From NCBI GenBank assembly GCA_018881555.1, contig JACAXG010000252.1, positions 310,001 through 374,000 on the forward strand: a DNA stretch of 64,000 nucleotides, read 5' to 3'. Made by a program: the position numbers and the translations under genes. Source of the stretch: Amblyornis subalaris. Taxonomy: Eukaryota; Chordata; Aves; Passeriformes; Ptilonorhynchidae. How positions within the stretch are numbered: the first letter of the stretch is position 1; every line of letters begins with the position of its first letter. Positions 23,101 through 33,900 of this stretch are shown piece after piece. Below the pieces are notes generated by a model that saw nothing but the letters and a program-made list of their open reading frames with translations, was not told the DNA's origin and did no database searches.

Positions 23101-26100
23101 CCCCATCTCAAGGCTGGGTAATAAACTGTTAGTACACATATCTGGATGTGGTCTGCACACGATAGGCATGAGGTGACTTGCACGTGGTAAAAGGAATGTT
23201 GTAAAAACTGTCCTCGGCTTAAATGTCAGATGCTCAGAGAGTATTAAAAGTCAAACCATGCCAAGTTACTGGTTTACTTTTGTTCCACTTCCCACATATT
23301 AATGTGCAGGTCCAACATCTCTACAAATGTTACTTAACTGTGGCATCTAGACTTTGCAAAAGCATCTTTTTAANTTTTTTTTTTGTGTTAAAAAAGCAGG
23401 CTTTTTTCTCTGACAAATGCTGTTTGGGAACTGGATGGCTGAGCCTGCTGCCTGCAGTGTGGTTGTAAACAAGGTTCATGGTGAAGAAACATGCCTTTGC
23501 AACACCAATAAATGGGAGAAGACACCAATGAAAAGGTAGACAGGCTTTTAATGGCATGATCCAGAATCCCCTTTTAATAACAAATCTAATGACAACTGTG
23601 TCTGATATGAACAAGAAATGGCATAATCGTTTATTTTTTTAAGATGTGATCTGAAATTAAGACAAATGCCAGGTGGGTCTGTACACAGACAGGGCCTCTG
23701 TGATGCATGCCAGATTTTATGGCCAAGAAATTTGCCATGCAGTTGAACCAGATTGTGGTTCCTCAATCGGAGTCCTACATTCTGTTTGCAGTGTGTAAAC
23801 ATTCTCCAGCTGCTTTCCTAAAGAATGCAAAGAAGATATGTAGAGAGATTTAGCCTTGGGATTCAGTCACATTTCCAGGCAGGCAGTACCAAGGAGCAGA
23901 AGTCCTGTCTCCAGAGTGTGCCAGAGGCAAAGGAAAACATCGGTGCGCCAGGTACGACGTCTGAGTGTAGAGTCACATGCGATCGTGTTAAAAGGAGATA
24001 TATAAAATCATCTGTGTTCCCAGCTCCAATTCCTGTCTGGAGAAGAAGCAGCAGGTCCCATAGCACAGCAGCCTTGCTGACACTGGTTTCACACACATGG
24101 GTACCCCCACGTCCTGCAGGGCTCATCCCACCCTCCGCAGGCGATGGTCCCAAGCCTGTGCCGTGCATTCCAGCCGCATTCACGAGGAAACGTCAGCCCC
24201 GGCCTCCGCCAGGGAACCTGTGCCAGAGCTCCCTACGCTCCAGGCAGGGCAATATGGGCCAAGCCAGAGGCAGAGCAGCCACTGAGAAGCACCGTGCTGA
24301 CTCCAGTCCCGCGGTTCCCTTGCCAAAGCAGAGGTCTCACCCCTGCAGGCCCCTCTGGTTCAGGAGCTAAGAGGAGGAGGAGTTTATCTTGGTCCCTACC
24401 AGGAACCCAGCTCTGGATTTGCTTTGGTAGCTCCCTTCCTCCTTTCAGCACAGAGGGCATCAGTGTTTTACTTTAAACCTGCTTTCCAGCCATTTGCAGC
24501 TCCAGAAATAAAAGGGATAATGTTCNTCCTTATGACCCAGAGCACTGGCCTGCACGGGGCAGGGCCTGCTGCATAGGTTGGTGGCCAAGTCTGCCTCCAG
24601 CTCTGCAGAATCCAGGAGGGCTTCAATCCCCCAGGCAGAGAGGGGCTGACCTGGAGGGAATATACAGTGACTTTGAAGACAAGATTTGCTAGAGGAGCTA
24701 CATGAGGAATGAAGTGACAGGAGAGTGATGGTGTATAAATCACTGTCATTTCNTGGGATTCTGGCTGTACTCGGGATCACAGCTCACCTCAGCCTGCAGG
24801 CAGAGCTATTCCCTGGCCTCTCAAAGCTACCAGCCCCAATGCTCATTGAGGTCTTCACGTCAGCTGGCTCTGCTGTCACTGCCAGGATAGTCCCAGCCCC
24901 TTGGAATGCAGCAACTGCTGCTGCTGAAGGGCACAACCACTGGGGGTTCTGCAGAGGACCTTGGGAGCCAGCACACAGTGAGCCCACAGGCTCCCACCCA
25001 GGAGCCCAGTTACAGGCACACACCACAAGGGGAAAGGGCCTGAACAGGAGCCCAAGCTCTCTTCCTCATGTGGAGGTGTAGGAGTAGCTGGCAACCAAAG
25101 GTCTCCGTGTGCTTTGTCAAACCAGCCTAGCACTGCTGAAGCATGGGCGTGTTTCAGTTAAGCCAGAAGAAACTCATTTGATACCAAACTCATTATATCC
25201 ACAATGGGACTTCTACTGTGTTCACAGGATTAATTTAACTGCAGGTGACTGATGTGTGGGGCAAGGCCTTAGGTGGGCATCGGTGCCTGTGCATGTGGAA
25301 TAGTGGTGGGATCATGCCATGGGTCAATAAACCATACAGAGAAGAAAGAAGTGTGCTAAGGGACCGCTGAGCTGCTACTGGAGCTGCCCAGGCCATCGAT
25401 AATCATCTTCTTACATAGGATCTACAGTGAGAAAATACCACTGTGCTGGAAAGGAGAAACGTGNAAGATTTTCTTGCCCCAACACAACCTGCTTTGGATC
25501 AAAACGTTTCACCACCAAACTCTCAATGCTTGTGCTAGCCAAGGGCAGCCACGTGAACAGCGATGCTCCAGATCCTGATCCATGCCCCACAGAGAGCTGT
25601 GTCAGTCCAGCAGGTCTGGTGGCAAGCAGGACAGCTGTCAACCACCCAGGCTGGTGTGTTTTGGCCCTGGTTCGTGCTCAGGCAGGTGGAGCCTCACAGC
25701 TGACATGCACTTTGGCAGACTGGTANCCTGTTCCCCCATCCACATCCACTGCACACAGCAGCCAGCCCTGCACACATCTGAAGTCACAGATGAGACTTCT
25801 CTGAAGGTAGCAGGATCCTTTTTAACCTTTAGCCACTATACATNATGGTCACTACTTATATTGTTATAATAATATATATATTATAATATTCTTTACTTAG
25901 AAAGGGCAAGCAAATTCTCCTGCCTCTCACTGATTCAGAGATATTNGCTACTGAAACACCTTTTGCACCAAGGCAAGCAGAAGTGTCTGTGCTGCCAACC
26001 AGACAAATCAGTTAAGCAGCTCCATCCATCCGTGTGTTTGGGCCTCTCCACGGTATCAGTCTGACTGGTGCCATCTGTCCTTTTCCTCCCTCTGCTCATA

Positions 26101-27680
26101 TAATGTATTGTCACACCGGCTCAATGCTGAGAACTGCCTTTCAGATTCCCCACTTGGCACATCCCCCCTGTATCCACGTTTCTTTGCAAGCGGCTCCTGG
26201 CCAGATAGCAGCCATGGACTCTTTTTCACCAGCCAGGGTGCCATCTTCTCAGCTGGTGGGTAAGGCCCTTGCAGAGTGGGGACTCAGCATGACACCAGGC
26301 AGTCCCANAGACACTTGTAGTCCCAACACATATGAACAAGACCTGTCTGTTCCTANCCATGCAGATGCACGCACAGATGTAGGAACAGCGGTGGCCTGTC
26401 CCGAGAGTTCCCTCCAAACACACATGGGCACAATCACCTGCAGCTGGCCAGGAGAGATCCTGCAGCAAAGACACTGATGGGGAAACACGTAGTGTCAGGC
26501 TGTTCCTAGANATTCCACAAACACGAGAAAGTGCTGGGAAACCTGCTTCTCTTCCCCTGACCCCACACAGGCTTTTTATTCTTCCTAGCCATTTCCTCTG
26601 CTCTGGTCAGCCCCATCTCCTCCTCGATCTTCTCTTCTCTGCAGTGAAGCGAGGACACAGCCACACACCACCAGCAGTGCCTGAGCAGCCCCACATGCCC
26701 TCAGGGTTTGACAGAGCTTGCACACGACTCTTAGCAGAGAACAGCACGGTCTTGCCTCTCCCACCTTTCTGGGATGTGACAGCCCACCGCGTCCTGTGAT
26801 GCCAGATTAGATCACCGGGCACTCCTCAACCACATAGCTTCTCCCTAACATCTCAGGCTTCATCCCCTCTATTCTCCAGACAGGATCTGTTTACTTTAAC
26901 TATGGCAGATGCCCTTCCAACTTCCCAGCAGAGCAGTGGGAGAAGAGAGGACTCAGAGGAGTTGTTGACCCTTTTGGAGGATTGTTTTCTCAGTAACACT
27001 AACAGAGAGCATCCCTGCTGATCCTCCAGCTGCCAGAAAAAGCCTCAAGAGAGACACCCGAGGAATGTGAAATTCTGTGTGCGCTGCTCCCCAGTGATGG
27101 GAGAACCTCCATCCCAGAGGACATGACCTGGGGAGCACCATGCTGTTGATGCACTCTCCTGCTCCCCTCCATGCCAGGGACAGCTGGGAGACAGGGCTGT
27201 GCTGGGGCAGGGAGTCCGGCAGCACAACCACAAGGAGAGATGACTCATGCTGGCCTCAGATCTCTGTGGTCCCAGCTGCACCCTCAGCCCAGCCCNGTCA
27301 AACAACACTGTGAATGGCTGTTATTTTCCATGCTGACAATCTTTCCCTGGCTTTCCAGAACCTGTGGGACCTGTCAGGTGGCTCTCCAGCATATACCCGC
27401 TTTGGCATGTGTCCCAGAGGGACCAGGAATCTACTGCACCGCAGAGGGAGATGGTACCTTGGTGTCAGCAGCATCCTGCCTGCTACTTGTGGTTGGGTCA
27501 TGGTAGAAAGACCTCTTAGAAGACAGCTCGGTTTCACAGAAACCTTTTAATAAGGAAACATCCCCATATTCCTGTGGAAGGTTTCACTGGATGGTTGCTT
27601 CACAATCAAAAGCCTGCCCCATTTCTTCACCTGCTGTTCTTGGCTACTCTGTCTTCCCTGCTTTCATGTGCCAGATGGAA
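17133..27680. other. Intergenic region upstream of SLC22A7
   Basis: About 10.5 kb of the 13.3-kb gap between the SLC22A7 start codon and the TTBK1 stop codon. It must hold the SLC22A7 promoter and 5' UTR, but I see no clear TATA box next to the start codon and cannot place the transcription start. Moderately GC-rich patches occur at about 18.4-18.87 kb and 23.99-24.47 kb, with open frames but no recognisable domain or splice logic. A tandem duplication lies near 19.97 kb. A strongly AT-rich patch lies at 25.85-25.89 kb. Confidence 0.6.
19964..20016. repeat. Tandem duplication, 22-bp unit, about 2.4 copies
   Basis: The unit GCAGTGTCAGCTGAGGATTCCT appears twice in direct succession, followed by a partial third copy (GCAGTGTCAGT). 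No coding role is visible. Confidence 0.85.
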
Positions 27681-27825
27681 GATCATAGAACCACAGAACC
27701 AAAGAATGGTTTGGGTTGGAAGGGACCTTAAAGATCATCCAGTTTCAACCCCCCTGCCATGGGCAGCGACACCTTCCACTAGATCAAGTTGCTCAGAGCC
27801 CCATTCAACCTGGCCTTGTCTCTGC
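27681..27825 (-). mobile_element. Short CR1 3'-end fragment, minus orientation
   Basis: The segment carries ATCATAGAACCACAGAA, GAATGGTTTGGGTTGGAAGG and the following GACCTTAAAGATCATCCAGTTTCAACCCCC-type block, the most conserved part of the avian CR1 3' end in reverse orientation. It is truncated after about 140 bases, as is usual for CR1. Confidence 0.9.
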
Positions 27826-30473
27826 CCTGGAGCTTCCTTCCTGACCTAGGGCCATGGGAAACTCTCCTTTAAACTTTTTCCTGAACAANTACATTGATTG
27901 TGCTTTACTGGCTTCCCATGATGAGGCAGGTTTGCTAACCCTGTTAATAGTCCTGTAGTCCTCTTTCCAAGCTCTTTCAATGTCATTTTTGGCATGTGCA
28001 TCTAAGACGTGGATGGAGCATCTGGTAAAGCCTTCACAACCAAGTCTCATCATCTAAGCACTCTAAAATTAATGGCCCTCCAATAAATTAATAGCAGTCC
28101 CATTATGATTTACATTTCTGGAAAGAATCTGTGTTTGGGTTTATTCTGTTTTCTCGTTTCTAAACCTGAAGTGCAAATTTAGGCTCTAGTCTGACCCACA
28201 CTTCAAACTCACAGAAAGTTATAGTGCCACCAGAAGAAGCGGTCACACCCTCCATCATCTCCTTCTTCTGTTGTGTGACCAAATGGTGAACCAGACTGAT
28301 GAAATGAACCAGATGAAAACCAAACTGGCAAATCAGAGCGGTTCATGTCATGCTGGACGAGCATTTCCAGCCACTTTATCAAACTGCGATGTAAACGTGG
28401 TGGAACTGTGCAACGAAGCACCTGGAACTTGGAGGGATGTTGCTTCTGATGGCAACATCAGGTCAGTCCATCAAACCACATCCTGAGTTCCCTCTGAGTT
28501 CCCAGTGCTGCTCTGCAAAGATGAGGGCATGTTTTCAGACTAAGCTGTGCTGCTTACTCGACCAGGGTGAACCACACCAATGGAAAACACTTTGAGCTAC
28601 GTGAAATAAATTCTTAGTGTTGGCAACACTGTCATATAAACNGGTAATTCCTGTCTCCTCTTTCTAGACATTTCCCTGTTCAGGTGTCCAAGGAGTCCCC
28701 TTTTCTCCCAGTCACCCTGTCACAGCTCTCACGCTCCCTTCCAGGACAGTTCCTGTAGATGTGAGCAACTTCAGGATTCCTTGAACTCGATGGCCATCAG
28801 TGTGACTGTTTGCATTCGTGTTCAAATGAATCAAGGTTATTACTGTTCAGACTCCTCTGTTAAGCTTTGTTGTCTGCAAATAGTAAGTATCTGCAGGTAG
28901 TTGCAACTGCAGGAATGGGTGTACAGAGCAGCTGTATTTCTGNTCTGCCTCATGCAAAGCCTCTTTTAGGCATGACAATGGTGTGAAGAGCAAAGTATTT
29001 GGGTCTGGAGTGTTTTGTCCTGTGAGTCGTGGGGAAAATTTTGTCTACTTCAAGATCTCATCAAACTCAGACAGGTATCAGTCATCCTTGCTTTCATTTT
29101 CAAGCCTTCCTAATTAATCTGGGGGCTAAACAGCTGGTTGATTTAGTTCTAGCTGAGTGCTAAGCTTCTGCTCAGATAATGTTACTTGAAGAGCACAGTC
29201 CTTGCTTTTATGTTCACATTGTTCATCCTCATACGTGTGGCAGAGGTGAGCACCAAGGAAAGGACATAAACCCCACCTCTGCCACTNAACCCATGTACTC
29301 TCAGATAGAAATGCACCAGGTACCCATGGCATGCCAGCAAACCTCTCATTGAAAAGCAGCAGTTTTTGGGTATACTACAGGATAATAATTTTCCACCCTG
29401 CCATGTAGGGGAACTTTCAACCACAGTGCCAAAATTCACAAACACCAAGAGCGTGACAGTCAAACACAAGGAATTTAGGTGCAAGGGGCACCCAGGCTAA
29501 AGGCATCCAGTGACTAAGCACATCTTCACGACAGAGCNGTGTTTGGTGGACTACAGGTCTGTGGCACCAACCACGCTCAAGCTGAGAGGAACCACCCTTG
29601 TTGGGAGATGTGGTGTCCACAGATCACAGTTTGGTATTTGAGACAGAAGTGGCTGCAGTGTGCTCCTTTCTACATTAATTAGCAAGAGCTCTTGATTTCC
29701 CAGCAAGCTGCCAACACATCCCTCCTTCCATCTAAGTACCCACCACACAGGCACCTCCTGAAACAGCAGCAGTGTCTGAGCAACAACANGAGACAGCCTC
29801 CTCTGTGGGACATACTGGAGCAGGTAGGAGCATCCAGCAAGACCTCCCTGTCTCCTAATTCCCACCTGTAGAGGCATCTCTGGAAAGGAGAGAAGAGCCC
29901 TCTCCTTCTTGCCCCTTCTCTTAGCACACAAGGATGCATCCATCCCTCTTGGCTAAGCTGGTGGCAGTCCCTTGCTAACACAGGTGGTAGGAGGTGAGCC
30001 AGCACTCAGGTAGATGGTGGTGGCCAAGGCTGGTGTTTTCCCAGCAAGCAGGAAGGAGGGAGCTGCCTGAAGGACAGGAGCCTTCCTCTTTAGCAGGCCT
30101 TTCTCTCATCACCTCTGCTCCTCTTTCCACAGCTGGAGTCGGTGTTGAGGACTGGTATTGCTAACAGAGAGAGGGGAGTCCCTGGGGAGGGAGGCAGGTC
30201 AGGCACTGGGCAGGCTGCCTGGGTCACTGTGTGGTGCTGTGCGTTAGCAAGCGTGAGCTGCGGGCTGGGCGTCTCCCTTGAAAAGGCTCTGTGGCTCAGA
30301 GGCTGCCAGGCCCGTGGGAGCTGATTGCGGTGTGGGGTGAGAGTGAGTGAAGCATTCAAGTACAGCTACTGCTATACACTCGTGGGTCCAGCATGGAAGG
30401 CTCTGCTGCAGCATCTCAAGTGTATACTATATGCAGAAGTTACCCAGTCTGTTGGGCTCGCAGAAGAAGGTCA
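27826..30473. other. Downstream flank / probable 3' UTR side of TTBK1
   Basis: Gene-free stretch directly downstream of the TTBK1 stop. I recall that mammalian TTBK1 has a long 3' UTR, so part of this is probably transcribed with it. No independent gene is seen. Confidence 0.5.
28141..28146 (-). terminator. Candidate polyadenylation signal for TTBK1
   Basis: First canonical AATAAA on the minus strand after the TTBK1 stop, about 2.3 kb downstream. Another occurs at 26580..26575. Either could end a long 3' UTR. No transcript evidence is available here. Confidence 0.3.
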
Positions 30474-30900
30474 TTATCTGGCAGCTGCCTTACTTTCCAG
30501 GGACACCTGCTTTCCTTTGGTTGCTGGACTCTGAGTCTGGGTTTTTCCTCTTTGTCGTTTTTTGGCCACACCAGGAGATGGCAGGGAATCTCCTGTAGGC
30601 CCCGGGGCCTGAGCTGAGGGCTGAGGTCGGGGGGAAGGAGCAACTCGCTGAGGAGCAGTCCCTGGTTTATGCTGTCGGCAGGGAGAAGGACTTTCCCTCC
30701 GAGGCAGCAGCTGGCTTCTGGGGGAAGTACTGGGGTTCCTTGAAGGAAGGACAGGGCTCCGAGGGGATGCACCGCTGGACCTCTGTGAGCTGCTCCGTGG
30801 AGGAAGAGAAGTGGAACTCGGTGACGAAGGAAGCCGACTTTGTACCTGTGTTGTTCGGCCCTCGTATGGGGCACTTCCAGCTGGTTTCTGTGTCTGAAGC
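30474..30900 (-). CDS. TTBK1: TTBK1 terminal coding exon D
   Basis: 427 bases with acceptor CCCTGCAG|GCTTCA. The split AG|G codon gives RLQTQ after exon C, matching a remembered SRLQLQT block. The exon is rich in Ser, Pro and Arg, includes [15 protein letters not shown], and ends [13 protein letters not shown] before TAA at 30476..30474. The basic, proline-rich tail fits the family's microtubule-associated C terminus. Confidence 0.93.
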
Positions 30901-33900
30901 CTGCAGGGGAAGAAAAGAGGGAGGTAAGGGGAGTTTTGCAAGGGGCTCTGGGCTCCTGGCAGGATTGGCAGGAATGTTGCTGGGCAAACAAAAGGAGTCT
31001 CTAGCACCAGGATGGCAGAACCTCGGCTGTGAACCAGACGGGGCACTAGTTTGAACACCATCCTGTAACTCTCAATGCAGTTAACTAGTGTGTGTTTGCC
31101 CNGATCCTCCAGCACCCTCTGCGTCAACACGCAGGCATGGTATCTGGGACTCCTCTTAACATGCAGAATGGATGCAGCAACCTCTTCCAAGGCAAGAGAT
31201 ACAGTTTGGGAATGTGGGCATGAGTTGGATGGNACCAGTTGGCCTCTGATGGTAACTGTGGTGGAAGATAAACCAACTGAGGCAATCTCAGCCGGCAGCC
31301 TCGCCACCTTTGCAGCTCTAATCGCAATAGCCAGGCCAGGTCTCCCTGCAGAGTCATGGCTGTGCTGAGTGTGCTGCAAGACTGAAAGCTCAACACTGGG
31401 GGCATCTGCTANTAGCACGATCAGACCAAGTGAAAGAGCTTGTAAAAAAAGGTCTCAAAGCCAGGGCAAGTGAAGAGGGGCTTCAAAAAAGAAGACGGAG
31501 AGGTATTTCACACACCTGTGAGCTGAAACGACTGTAGGAAACAAGGATGGACTACGCACTCAAGCCGAGTAAAGGATGAAGTCACAGGAGGTGAGCAAAG
31601 CCCCGGCTGTGTCTCCTCAACAAGCCCAACACTTTGCATTTCTCCCTCTTTTGGTCTTACCTGCAGGCAGCAGCTGCATCCTGCGGGGAGCCGCACAGCC
31701 CCGCCATCGCAGCGGCCACGGAGCTCTCCGACCTCGCCGCCTCCTGCGGCGTTTTCACTGGCATGATGGGACGAGGAATTCTGCTCCTTGTGCTTATGGC
31801 TCTCTCTTCTCTCCCCAGCAGCGCAGCCTTCTTCTCTCCCTTCCGTGGGATGGAGTCATCAGAGTCGTGGGTGTCCTCCTCAGAGCCGGTGGCTGACAGG
31901 GTTTCGGAGGCTCGCCGCCGCTCGTCGCTGGAGGAGGCTGAGGAGGAGGCACCTGAGGCCAGCCGGAGGAGGCGGCTCTGTCTCTTCTCCATCACCAGGC
32001 GAGCCAAGTCGGGTTGCTTGGCCCTCTTATAAAGCCTTTCTTTGGCTGAGAGTGAAGTTGAAAGGTCTGAGCCAGTGTCCTCCTCAGAGAACAAAATGGG
32101 TATCCGACTTCTATACCTGGAGCCCAGCGGTCTCCTGGGGCCCTGCTGCGGTGTCTCGAGGAGGGTCTCTGCCCGCTTCAGGTGTTCTGCTGCCGATGCT
32201 GCCTTCTCGAGGCCAGGCTCCCTCGGAACCACCTTGTCAGGCTCTTCCAAATCCAGCGAGAGCGCCACTTTGCCGGAGAGATCCGGCTTGTCCTCGGGAA
32301 GCTTTGCTACACCGTTGGGAAGGGCCGGCTGCTCCCCCACTGTCTCTGAGGCGGTCTCAACGTGATTGACTGAAANTGCGCAGCTCTCCGTCTCTGCCCC
32401 TTCCAGCCCGGAGTGAATGCTTCCATTTTCCACCAGCACCAGGTTGTCCTCCAGCTCCTCTTCGATGATGACCTCCTCAAACTGCCCCGGGGGGCAGTAC
32501 TCCTCGTGCCGCATCAGCTGCCCACTGGAAGACATGACATTTAGGTGGGTCTTCTCAGCAATGTGAACAAATGTGCGCTCAACTTTGGTAAAGGGGGAGG
32601 AAGCTGTAGCCACTGCCACNGGAGGCTTTGGTTCAGATTTAAGGACTGAAGACAGGGTCCCTGGCTCAGATACATCCAGCTGGCTACCCATGGGCTGTGG
32701 CCGCTCGCTCTGAGGTGTCAGTGCAGCAAGAGTGCCCAGATCAACTTCTGGAGCTAAGTCTGCGGCCACTGGAGACTTTTTCAGATCACCTGGTGAAAAC
32801 AGCACTAGTGTTTTTGAGCCTTCCTCCAGCTCCAGGTCTCCATCAGCAGTGGATGCTCGGCCCTTGGACCCCTTCTGGTCATCAGCCAGGAGCGTGGACG
32901 GTGCGCACTCCTGGCTGCGCTCCGTGCTTTTNTGACTCAGGTCGCTGCTGGAATCACTGTGCATGTCAATCTCATTGCCTTCATCGTCCTCCCCCTCATC
33001 CTGCTCATCTTCCTCCTCCTCATAGTCTTCCTCGTCTTCTTCTTCCTCCTCCTCCTCCTCCTCTTTTCCATTCATTTCCAGATAAGGTTCCAGAGGTTTG
33101 CAAGGAGCAGTCAAGACAATATTTGAGAAATCAACTTTCTTTATCCGCTGGGATAACTTAGGCTTTTCCCAGTAGTTGGACATATCTTTTCTGAAGTCTT
33201 GGTAAGGCAAACTTAAAGGGACTGCCTTGGGCAGGCCATTCATTTCAAATGACTTCAGCATGTATGCCTGCAGGAAGACAAATGGGACAAAAGGAGAGGG
33301 TTAGTTAGNATTCAGACACAGCATTGACACAGAAGACACCGGAACCAACAGCAGCAGGAAGAATCCACAGAAAGTATCTAGTCCATCACGCATCCAAAAT
33401 ACATGCCTGAGCAGTGACCTCTCCATCATTTGATTCATACAAACCTTAGAAAGGAGAGATTCACAGATATTTATCAGTGAAAGAAAAAAATGTGCCAAAG
33501 AAGTTCCTTTGTTAGCAGCCTTTAACCTGGACCTAAAAGAACCACTTTCAAGCAATTCCTGAGGATTTTTTTGCATTTCCCAATCTTCTTCAGTGTTTAT
33601 ATATTTATTTCAGTATTTATATATTTACACATTCACTCCTTCGTTACTGGAACCACTTAGCAACTCTCTTTTAGGCCCAGGCCACAGTGAACTCAAGGGG
33701 CATGTCTGGGGTAGACAAATTTCTAGATCACTTTCCATTACCATCCACCATTGTCCCTNGGGCAGTAACACTTGTAGTGCCACCGTGTTCCCCCAGTGCA
33801 CCATCCATCCCCCTTTCTGCTTCCACGTCCCTCCAGCAACTCCTCATTTTGTCTTCTACAGGCTTCTGCTTCCACTAAAATCATCGGCAAGTGAGTCATG

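Noticed and set aside
23825..24370. 181-codon plus-strand frame in the intergenic region
   Set aside because: No recognisable domain, biased Pro/Arg/Ser composition in a GC-rich patch, overlapping open frames on both strands and no clear exon borders.
30908..31418. Upstream extension of the frame over TTBK1 exon D
   Set aside because: It crosses the intron upstream of the CCCTGCAG acceptor. The phase from exon C requires entry at 30900.
31657..33161. Plus-strand frames opposite TTBK1 exon C (for example 31788-32369 and 32697-33161)
   Set aside because: They are antisense shadows of a long GC-rich coding exon whose own strand has splice sites and family motifs.
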